Shown one piece after another: positions 58,157 through 64,000 of a DNA stretch of 64,000 nucleotides. Position numbers and translations under genes: made by a program. Below the pieces are notes generated by a model. That model was not told where the DNA came from. It ran no database searches and was given only the letters and a program-made list of their open reading frames with translations. Every line of letters begins with the position of its first letter. Within the stretch, counting starts at the first letter, position 1. The DNA comes from Psychrobacter aquaticus CMS 56 (GTDB taxonomy: Bacteria > Pseudomonadota > Gammaproteobacteria > Pseudomonadales > Moraxellaceae), in contig NZ_AUSW01000015.1 of the NCBI RefSeq assembly GCF_000471625.1, positions 124,001 through 188,000 of the forward strand, in the 5' to 3' direction.

Positions 58157-59863
58157 ATGAATAAACAGAACATATTGAACCGCCGACGTTTTTTGACTGG
58201 ATCTTCTGCTGTCATTGGCGCCTCCTTGATACCTACCATTGCCAGTAGCGCATTAGGACATTCGAGTCGCTCGGGCAGTCAAGGCGCTATTATTAATAGT
58301 GATCAAAACATTCACAAAGTGCCTATATTGACAGGTAAAGAATTTGATTTATACGTTAGTAAGCAGTCTGCTATTGTGAATGGTAAAAAAAGCATGGCAA
58401 CGCTCATCAATGACTCACTGCCAGCCCCAACGTTAAAGATGCGTGAAGGTGATACGGTGGTGATACGTGTTCATAACCAGATGGATGAATCAACTTCTAT
58501 TCATTGGCATGGGTTGCTGGTACCGTTTGAAATGGATGGGGTGCCAGGCATTAGCTTTGAGGGCATTCCTGCACACAGCACTTTTACTTATAAATTTAAG
58601 CTCATACAGTCGGGTACTTATTGGTATCACTCACATAGTGGATTCCAAGAACAAACCGGTATGCTGGGCGCTATAGTAATTGAGCCCAAAGGTCGAGAGC
58701 GTCATCCTATCGAAGAAGACCACGTAATTGTGCTTAGTGATTGGACCAGCCGCAACCCGCATAATCTACTGAAGCTGCTCAAACAGCGCGCAGACTTTGA
58801 CAATTATCATCTACCAGACTTCAAGAAGCTACTGTCTGATATTGCCGAAACAGATATGAAAACCGCGTTTGATAAGCGCAAAATGTGGAATCAGATGCGC
58901 ATGATGCCCACTGACTTCACTGACTTGTCGGGCGAAACTACTTTTACTTACCTTATCAATGGCAAAACAACGGCAGCTAATTGGGCACAAATTGTCAAAG
59001 CAGGACAGCGCGTTAAGTTACGCTTTATCAATGCCTCAGCACAAACCATCTTTGATGTGCGCATACCCGGTCTCAAAATGACTGTGGTGGCAACCGATGG
59101 TATCGATGTCGCACCAGTCGCGATTGATGATTTTCGTATTGGTGTGGCTGAGACTTACGATGTCATTGTTACCCCGACCAAAGATGCGCATACCATATTT
59201 GCTCAAAACATAGACCGTTCAGGCTATGTCGCAGCAACGCTTGCCACGAAAGAAGGTGCTCGTGCTGCGATACCTGCTATGGATAAAATCGAATGGCTCA
59301 CGATGGCAGATATGATGGGCGCAATGGGCGCTGATGGTTATAAAGCCCGTCATGCCAAAACAGAATACGATTTTAAGAGCGATATGCGTGTGGACAGTCC
59401 TCGTATGAACCTTGATGATCCGGGTATCAACCTGCGCAATATTAATAGAGATGTTTTGAATTATAGCCAGCTGCGCTCTGTCGATGAGGCCATATTTGCC
59501 GAGCAACGCAAGCCTACTCGAGAGATTGAGCTACATTTGACTGGTAACATGGAGCGCTATATTTGGGCTTTTGATGGTGTCAAATTTAGTGACGCGACAC
59601 CAGTGAATATTAAGCCGGGTGAGCGCGTGCGTATTACCTTGGTCAATGACACGATGATGAATCATCCGATGCATCTACATGGGATGTGGAGTGATTTACG
59701 TATGCCTAACGGCGAATTTCAGGTACGTAAACATACGATTGTGGTGCAACCGGCACAAAAGATTAGCTTCGATGTGACAGGAGAAGCTGGACGATGGGCT
59801 TGGCATTGCCATCTGCTTTATCACATGGAAGCTGGTATGTTCAGAGAAGTGGCCGTCGTTTAA
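58157..59863 (+). CDS. copA: Copper resistance multicopper oxidase CopA
   Basis: This 568-residue periplasmic multicopper oxidase is exported by Tat: the signal has N-R-R-R-F-L-T-G at residues 8-15. The copper-binding motifs are H-W-H-G (about 116-119), Y-W-Y-H-S-H-S-G, H-P-M-H-L-H-G-M-W and the C-terminal W-A-W-H-C-H-L-L-Y-H-M-E-A-G-M. It is expected to oxidise Cu(I) to the less toxic Cu(II). This CopA is the oxidase, not the P-type ATPase of the same name. It lies 14 bp upstream of copB. Confidence 0.95.
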   Translation: MNKQNILNRRRFLTGSSAVIGASLIPTIASSALGHSSRSGSQGAIINSDQNIHKVPILTGKEFDLYVSKQSAIVNGKKSMATLINDSLPAPTLKMREGDTVVIRVHNQMDESTSIHWHGLLVPFEMDGVPGISFEGIPAHSTFTYKFKLIQSGTYWYHSHSGFQEQTGMLGAIVIEPKGRERHPIEEDHVIVLSDWTSRNPHNLLKLLKQRADFDNYHLPDFKKLLSDIAETDMKTAFDKRKMWNQMRMMPTDFTDLSGETTFTYLINGKTTAANWAQIVKAGQRVKLRFINASAQTIFDVRIPGLKMTVVATDGIDVAPVAIDDFRIGVAETYDVIVTPTKDAHTIFAQNIDRSGYVAATLATKEGARAAIPAMDKIEWLTMADMMGAMGADGYKARHAKTEYDFKSDMRVDSPRMNLDDPGINLRNINRDVLNYSQLRSVDEAIFAEQRKPTREIELHLTGNMERYIWAFDGVKFSDATPVNIKPGERVRITLVNDTMMNHPMHLHGMWSDLRMPNGEFQVRKHTIVVQPAQKISFDVTGEAGRWAWHCHLLYHMEAGMFREVAVV

Positions 59864-59876
59864 TAAACCTTCGAAT

Positions 59877-61046
59877 ATGGGCCTTATTATGAAAATTTAT
59901 AAAGTAAGTCTACCGTTTATTGGCATGTCATTTCTGCTGTTATTACTGTCACCTCTTGCAAACGCTGCTGAGATGTCGGGCATGGATCATAGCAGTATGG
60001 ATATGTCAGGCATGGATCATAGCAGTATGGATATGTCTGACATGGATCATAGCAGTATGGATATGTCTGACATGGATCATAGCGGTATGGATATGTCAGG
60101 TATGGATCACAGCAGTATGGATATGTCAGGTATGGACCACAGCAGTATGGATATGTCTGACATGGATCATAGCAGTATGGATATGTCGGGCATGGATCAC
60201 AGCAGTATGGATATGTCAGGCATGGATCATAGCAGTGTGGATATGTCAGGCATGGATCATAGCAGTATGGATATGTCAGGTATGGATCATGGCAGTATGG
60301 ATCATGGCAGTATGGATATGTCAGGTATGCAGGGTGGTGAGGCGCCAACTGATGCTCGAAGTCCCGACTATTCAAATGGTGTTCCCTATGGACGTTATGA
60401 TAAGCCTATGATGATGGGTGATATGCCATTGTGGGGTGTTTCAGTAGACGATTTAGGTTATCAATTTGATGATGATCAGATTAATTATGAGGTTGGTGCT
60501 TGGTATGGAGTAGATGAGCACCGCCTATCTTTACGCAGTGAAGGGAGTGTTCAGACCAAGGACGATAAAGACATTGATAGTTTGACCTCTTTGTCTTATT
60601 GGAAGCCGCTAAGTATTTTTTGGAATGGTTTGGCAGGGGTAGCTTACGATACCAAGAATGATAAATCTGCAATTATGGCGGGTATTGAGGGCACGGCACC
60701 TTATTTTATTGAAACCGATGCAATGGCTTATCTGTATTCTGATGGACAAGTCCGATTGGATCTTGGTGCAGAGTATGAATGGCGTTTGAATCAGCATTGG
60801 GTTGTGATACCAGAAGTAGGGCTAACGGCATTTAGCAAAGAGGATAGCGACAACCATATTACTAAAGGCTTTAATGAATTAGAGGCTGAAGTTAGGCTTA
60901 CTTATGAGACATTAAGTCGCCAATTAGCGCCTTACGTTGGTGTGAGTTATGAGACGGCGCTTGGTAGTGCTCGTGGTGAACGACGTCAACACAATGAATC
61001 AATTGATAGCAGTAGTTTGACAGCAGGAGTTAAATTCTGGTTCTAA
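59877..61046 (+). CDS. copB: Copper resistance protein CopB with long Met/His repeat
   Basis: This 389-residue outer-membrane protein has a signal peptide ending A-N-A (about residue 31). It is followed by ten consecutive decapeptides of the form M-D-H-S-S-M-D-M-S-G/D and a partial one, up to about residue 150. The C-terminal 200 residues are the CopB beta-barrel domain (Y-S-N-G-V-P-Y-G-R-Y-D-K-P-M-M-M, Y-E-V-G-A-W-Y-G, E-Y-E-W-R-L-N, A-G-V-K-F-W-F at the end). The repeats provide dozens of Met and His copper ligands at the cell surface or periplasm. The start may be ATG 59877 or ATG 59889. Confidence 0.92.
   Translation: MGLIMKIYKVSLPFIGMSFLLLLLSPLANAAEMSGMDHSSMDMSGMDHSSMDMSDMDHSSMDMSDMDHSGMDMSGMDHSSMDMSGMDHSSMDMSDMDHSSMDMSGMDHSSMDMSGMDHSSVDMSGMDHSSMDMSGMDHGSMDHGSMDMSGMQGGEAPTDARSPDYSNGVPYGRYDKPMMMGDMPLWGVSVDDLGYQFDDDQINYEVGAWYGVDEHRLSLRSEGSVQTKDDKDIDSLTSLSYWKPLSIFWNGLAGVAYDTKNDKSAIMAGIEGTAPYFIETDAMAYLYSDGQVRLDLGAEYEWRLNQHWVVIPEVGLTAFSKEDSDNHITKGFNELEAEVRLTYETLSRQLAPYVGVSYETALGSARGERRQHNESIDSSSLTAGVKFWF
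59982..60326 (+). repeat. 30-bp tandem repeat array inside copB
   Basis: Eleven units coding M-D-H-S-S-M-D-M-S-G/D with a terminal M-D-H-G-S duplication. Unit-to-unit differences are few and mostly at Gly/Asp and silent positions, which indicates recent expansion. The array keeps long spurious ORFs open on other frames. Confidence 0.95.
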
Positions 61047-61073
61047 TATTATTAAAATAATAGGGGATACACT

Positions 61074-61306
61074 ATGAGTATTTCAGATCAAAACAGGATG
61101 AATCATTAAAGCCATCAACAAAAGCATATGAACCCTTATGTGAAGTTCACTTTGATGATTCTGACGTCTTGATGATTCCAACCTCTACGATTGCGATGTA
61201 TATCATGATGTATTTCGATACTCATCAATGGGATCACGTTTACTTTAGCGAAACGCGAGCTTATATGGGCGCTGGTTTGACTTTCATCGTCAGGCTGCGT
61301 AACTAA
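61074..61306 (+). pseudogene. Broken gene for a small membrane protein (DUF305-type N-terminus)
   Basis: After AGGGGAT an ATG opens M-S-I-S-D-Q-N-R-M-N-H and a stop. The same and a shifted frame then give M-N-P-Y-V-K-F-T-L-M-I-L-T-S and S-T-I-A-M-Y-I-M-M-Y-F-D-T-H-Q-W-D-H-V-Y-F-S-E-T-R-A-Y-M-G-A-G. This resembles the membrane segment that precedes DUF305 domains in copper-linked proteins. It would have been the next gene after copB. Confidence 0.5.
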
Positions 61307-61341
61307 AACCTCTCAAGTTAATGTCTACAGAATTTACAGCA
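61290..61341 (+). repeat. Imperfect repeat, left copy (partner at 62952-63002)
   Basis: The 52-bp segment is about 80% like the one at 62952-63002. In one frame both read G-x-x-T-K-T-S-Q-V-N-V/I-Y, with most differences at third codon positions, so both may be relics of the same coding sequence. The left copy has S-S-G-C, reminiscent of a lipobox. Confidence 0.5.
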
Positions 61342-61429
61342 TAGGTCAAATTTTAAACCCTATAAAAAGCCAGATACTGCAAGTTGAACTGACCCCCATA
61401 AATTGGACATAATTTATGGGGGTTATTTT

Positions 61430-61945
61430 ATGCGTTACGATCTAGACTTTAAGATTAAAGTCATTTCATACTATAGAAAAGGACGTACTGGAGTTTCCAC
61501 AGCTAAGAAGTTTGGACTTGATGAGAAGATAGTATCTAGATGGGTCCAGCAATATCAAATCGGTGGTATCGATGCTATCAAGCCTAAAAATAGCAAAACC
61601 AGATATAGTGCTGATTTTAAGTATAAAGTGATAACAGTGATGTTGACAGAAGGTTTGAGCCAATCTGAAACGGCACTTAAATTTCATATTAGCTCACCTG
61701 CTCTCATCAGCCATTGGCATAAAGCTTATCGACTCTACGGTATGTCTGGACTCACATCCAAACATAAAGGTAGTATCCCTATGAAGTCTCCTATCATAAG
61801 CAAACCTGACGATGAAAAGACGCCTGCTGAATTGAAGCGTGAGAATGAGTATCTACGCGCAGAGAATGCCTATCTAAAAAAGCTGGATGCCTTGCTAAGG
61901 GAAAGGGAACAAGCTGCGACAAAGCAAGGCTCATCGAAGAGTTAA
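61430..61945 (+). CDS. IS150-like transposase OrfA
   Basis: This DNA-binding protein of 171 residues has two helix-turn-helix domains (about 1-45 and 55-100; V-S-T-A-K-K-F-G-L...V-S-R-W-V and S-Q-S-E-T-A-L-K-F-H-I). A leucine-zipper-like coiled coil with L-K-R-E-N-E-Y-L-R-A-E-N-A-Y-L-K-K-L follows. The ATG at 61430 follows GGGGG. A slippery A-AAA-AAG at 61876-61882 lies within the coiled coil for production of the fused OrfAB transposase. Confidence 0.9.
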   Translation: MRYDLDFKIKVISYYRKGRTGVSTAKKFGLDEKIVSRWVQQYQIGGIDAIKPKNSKTRYSADFKYKVITVMLTEGLSQSETALKFHISSPALISHWHKAYRLYGMSGLTSKHKGSIPMKSPIISKPDDEKTPAELKRENEYLRAENAYLKKLDALLREREQAATKQGSSKS

Positions 61946-62772
61946 GAGAGCAGCATCTATTATCTGACTTATTAACCATAGCAACCCTTGCAAGGAGTAA
62001 TTTCTACTACCATAGAGCGCAGCTGTGGAATAAAGATAAGTATGCCGACTTAAAGCAGCATATCACCACTCTTTATCACCAGCACAAAGGCAGATATGAT
62101 TATCGTCGAATAACAGCTGCCCTAAAACAGCTAGGGATTCATCATAATCATAAACTTATCGCTAAGCTTATGAAGCAGCTGAAGCTCAGTGCACGGATTC
62201 GACGGCAAAAGTGGCGCTCATATAAGGGACAACAAGGCAAAATAGCAAACAATCATCTAAAGCGTCGGTTCAAGGCAAGTAGACCCTTTAAACGTTGGCT
62301 CACTGACATTACCGAGTTTAAGGTCGGTGATAACAAATTATACTTATCACCGATACTCGATTGTTATAATAATGAGATTATTAGTTATACGCTTTCAAAA
62401 AGGCCGACCTATGATTTAGTAAGTCGAATGCTAAGTCAGGCACTGGAAAAAACTAAAGCCAGCCGTCATAAGAAGCTAATGCTACATTCAGATCAGGGAT
62501 GGCATTATCAGATGAAGCCGTTTAAAAAGACGCTCAAAAAGCATCAGATTAAACAAAGTATGAGCAGGAAAGGCAATTGCCTCGATAATGCGCTGATGGA
62601 AGGCTTCTTCGGTACACTAAAGTGTGAGACTATTTATATTGAAAAGCCAGGCTCGATTGAGGCGTTAGAGAAACAGATTCATGAGTATATCCACTACTAC
62701 AATCATGAAAGAATTCAGCTTAAACTAAAAGGACTGAGTCCTGTGCAATACAGAACTCAGTCCTTGAAATAA
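61876..62772 (+). CDS. IS150-like transposase OrfB (made by -1 frameshift)
   Basis: The frame is open from the slippery site and has no good start codon of its own, consistent with expression as an OrfAB fusion. It contains the Y-D-Y-R-R-I helix-turn-helix region and the DDE core: W-L-T-D-I-T-E-F, L-H-S-D-Q-G-W-H-Y and the Glu in N-C-L-D-N-A-L-M-E-G-F-F-G. It ends H-Y-Y-N-H-E-R-I-Q-L-K-L-K-G-L-S-P-V-Q-Y-R. No inactivating lesion is seen. Confidence 0.9.
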   Translation, partial: KKAGCLAKGKGTSCDKARLIEELREQHLLSDLLTIATLARSNFYYHRAQLWNKDKYADLKQHITTLYHQHKGRYDYRRITAALKQLGIHHNHKLIAKLMKQLKLSARIRRQKWRSYKGQQGKIANNHLKRRFKASRPFKRWLTDITEFKVGDNKLYLSPILDCYNNEIISYTLSKRPTYDLVSRMLSQALEKTKASRHKKLMLHSDQGWHYQMKPFKKTLKKHQIKQSMSRKGNCLDNALMEGFFGTLKCETIYIEKPGSIEALEKQIHEYIHYYNHERIQLKLKGLSPVQYRTQSLK

Positions 62773-62951
62773 ACTTAAACCGTCTAAGATTTGGGGGTCA
62801 GTTCAAAGTATCTGGTTTTTTATTTTTTTATGAAGCGCTGCACATTATTTTTTCTTCTTGTTTTTATAAAAAGATACAAAAATTAGTAAACAGCCCCTAA
62901 ATTAAAAAAATTAGATTATAAAGCGTCAAAATGTTTTTTTGATGTTTATCC

Positions 62952-63002
62952 TCAGGCGGCTTAACCAAAACATCTCAAGTCAATATCTACGGAATGGACA
63001 GC
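62952..63002 (+). repeat. Imperfect repeat, right copy (partner at 61290-61341)
   Basis: It reads S-G-G-L-T-K-T-S-Q-V-N-I-Y-G-M-D-S-T in the frame shared with the left copy. It lies in the 62816-63032 spacer, which otherwise shows no gene. Confidence 0.5.
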
Positions 63003-63032
63003 ACAGTTTATATAATCGTGAATTAAATGAGA

Positions 63033-63464
63033 TCACAAACTCGAAAGCAGAACACTTGTTTCGCTATTAAGAATGCCATCAATTTCTCTTACTTGACGTA
63101 GCACTTCATCAAATTCTCTCAAGCTTGTCGTGTGTATCTCTGCTACCAAATCCCATGCCCCATTGGTCGTATGTAGCTTAATCAGTTGCGGGATACCTTG
63201 TAACTTCCTAATCACTTGTGAAGTAGACTTTCCTGTTACTTCAATCATCATCATAGCTTTGACGGTTTCTTTATCTAGTGCCTCATGCACTCGAATCGTA
63301 AATCCCAAAATAGCGCCGTTATGAATCAGTCTATCCAATCTGTTTTGGACAGTGGCACGAGAGACTTTGAGTTTTTTAGCAAGGTTTGAGATGGTGGCTC
63401 GACCATCTTGTCGAAGTTCAGATATCAGTTCGCTATCTAAAGAGTCATAAGTATAATATGCCAC
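63033..63464 (-). CDS. Lrp/AsnC family transcriptional regulator
   Basis: This regulator of about 143 residues has an N-terminal helix-turn-helix (L-D-S-E-L-I-S-E-L-R-Q-D-G-R-A-T-I-S-N-L-A-K-K-L-K-V-S-R-A-T-V-Q-N-R-L). A C-terminal RAM ligand-binding domain follows (V-K-A-M-M-M-I-E-V-T-G, T-N-G-A-W-D-L-V-A-E-I). I place the start at GTG 63464, with GGAAG eight bases upstream, because the best promoter overlaps the earlier ATG at 63494. Its divergent position suggests it controls the ornithine cyclodeaminase gene in response to an amino acid. Confidence 0.85.
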   Translation of the reverse strand: MAYYTYDSLDSELISELRQDGRATISNLAKKLKVSRATVQNRLDRLIHNGAILGFTIRVHEALDKETVKAMMMIEVTGKSTSQVIRKLQGIPQLIKLHTTNGAWDLVAEIHTTSLREFDEVLRQVREIDGILNSETSVLLSSL

Positions 63465-63495
63465 AAAAATGCTTCCTTCATTGAGTTTTGACATT

Positions 63496-63524
63496 ATGCT
63501 AAATAGCACCTAGCAATGTGTCAA
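63496..63524 (-). promoter_or_regulatory. Candidate promoter of the Lrp/AsnC gene
   Basis: On the minus strand TTGACA (63524-63519) and TAGCAT (63501-63496) are spaced by 17 bp. The predicted transcript would begin near 63489, downstream of the ATG at 63494, which supports the GTG start. Confidence 0.5.
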
Positions 63525-63632
63525 AAAATAATCAATATTTAATAAATTATTGACATTTTAACTGACAATTATAGTTGGTAGGATATTGATTGTCGATTTA
63601 ATAAATAATATTCATGGAATGGAGCAAAGTTA

Positions 63633-64000
63633 ATGTCTAAATTTATCGTATCACAAAAGCAGGGTGTGCCATTTGTTAGCGTACAGGCAATGGCTGAAAT
63701 GATTAGTAATCATGGTATAGAACAGACCATAAAAGAATTGGTAGATGCTTTAGAGCAAGATTTTTCTCGCTGGGATAAGTTTGAAAAATCCAGTCGTTTT
63801 GCTTCACATTCGAAAAATGGTGTGATTGAGCTGATGCCTGTCAGCGATGGTGAAATGTTTGCGTGTAAGTATGTCAATGGCCATCCCATCAATACCAAGC
63901 GTGACTTGCAGACGGTAGCAGCTTTTGGCGTCTTGTCTGATGTCGAGACAGGCTATCCCATTTTACTGACAGAGATGTGTATTTTAACCGCACTACGCAC
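63633..64000 (+). CDS. Ornithine cyclodeaminase, cut by the window end
   Basis: The first 122 codons are visible: M-S-K-F-I-V-S-Q-K-Q-G-V-P-F-V-S-V-Q, D-F-S-R-W-D-K-F-E-K-S-S-R-F-A-S-H-S, G-V-I-E-L-M-P, F-A-C-K-Y-V-N-G-H-P and T-G-Y-P-I-L-L-T-E-M-C-I-L-T-A-L-R-T. These match the N-terminal domain of the ornithine cyclodeaminase/mu-crystallin family, with the substrate Arg, Lys and T-A-L-R-T of true ornithine cyclodeaminases. The enzyme converts ornithine to proline and ammonia with bound NAD. The start ATG follows GGAG by 8 bases. Confidence 0.85.
   Translation, partial: MSKFIVSQKQGVPFVSVQAMAEMISNHGIEQTIKELVDALEQDFSRWDKFEKSSRFASHSKNGVIELMPVSDGEMFACKYVNGHPINTKRDLQTVAAFGVLSDVETGYPILLTEMCILTALR

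Larger units (their letters stand above)
61385..62805 (+). mobile_element. IS3-family (IS150-like) insertion sequence, apparently intact
   Basis: This 1421-bp element has terminal inverted repeats TGAACTGACCCCC at both ends and a 4-bp direct duplication AAGT (61381-61384 and 62806-62809). Two overlapping frames encode OrfA and OrfB. The clean target duplication, good inverted repeats and open frames mark it as a recent insertion, unlike the relics at 7.6-16 kb. Confidence 0.93.
61365..62823 (+). terminator. Rho-independent terminator interrupted by the IS element
   Basis: Removing the IS and one AAGT duplication restores AAAAAG-CCAGATACT-GCA-AGTATCTGG-TTTTTT, a 9-pair stem with T run. The left arm is at 61370-61378 and the right arm at 62807-62815. 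It would have ended the copper operon. Confidence 0.75.

Noticed and set aside
59917..60411. Long ORFs on the minus strand and another plus frame across the copB repeat
   Set aside because: The 30-bp repeat is a multiple of three and keeps all frames open. The products are periodic Tyr/Cys/Pro or Trp/Ile strings without starts or context, so they are shadows of copB.

Overview
The window looks like a chromosomal stretch of a moderately AT-rich gammaproteobacterium of the family Moraxellaceae, most probably Psychrobacter. The evidence is the gene order (ndk-rlmN-pilW-rodZ-ispG-hisS-yfgM-bamB-der, hisZ-purA, surE-nlpD), the protein flavour, and a small secreted protein resembling a Moraxellaceae-restricted family. 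The genus is inferred from pattern recognition, not from a database search. No rRNA, tRNA or CRISPR array was seen.

Region 1 (1-7.5 kb, + strand) is the end of a surface-polysaccharide (capsule-like) cluster. It holds a decayed UDP-glucose dehydrogenase start, two GT4 glycosyltransferases, a Wzy-like membrane protein, a fusion of a nucleotide-sugar 4-reductase with an initiating sugar-1-phosphate transferase, and the outer-membrane capsule-surface protein Wzi. It closes with a terminator.

Region 2 (7.5-18.1 kb) is an AT-rich accessory island. Single polysaccharide-modification genes (two GT2 glycosyltransferases, a pyruvyl-transferase-like protein, two paralogous OafA-type acyltransferases) are separated by remnants of at least five different insertion sequences (three IS3-type, one IS1595-type, one IS5-type). 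One acyltransferase copy is split by a single in-frame stop just before its SGNH domain.

Region 3 (18.4-44.6 kb) is conserved housekeeping: folD behind a terminator-like leader hairpin, psiE, corA, a DUF2237 gene, hisZ, purA, ndk, rlmN, pilW, rodZ, ispG, hisS, yfgM, bamB, der, an atypical sensor kinase with a degenerate receiver, a D,D-carboxypeptidase, surE, nlpD and a lytic transglycosylase. Two inverted 171-bp MITEs bracket der, and the der stop codon is formed at one MITE junction. Their ends match the surviving end of the IS5-like relic in region 2.

Region 4 (44.9-52.1 kb) is a molybdenum cofactor and molybdate-uptake cluster in the order moeA-moaA-moaB-mobA-moaC-moaD-moaE-modA-modB. 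The expected ATPase gene modC is absent.

Region 5 (52.1-61.3 kb) holds a zinc alcohol dehydrogenase beside a truncated LysR gene. It continues with a copper-resistance locus: a CopRS-type two-component system diverging from genes for a Met-rich secreted peptide, a c-type cytochrome, a DUF411 lipoprotein, the multicopper oxidase CopA and a CopB with a long Met/His decapeptide repeat. An array of about 19 copies of the heptamer TAATAAG lies in the divergent intergenic region.

Region 6 (61.3-64 kb) has an apparently intact IS150-like element inserted in the loop of a terminator hairpin. It ends with an Lrp/AsnC regulator diverging from an ornithine cyclodeaminase gene cut by the window end.
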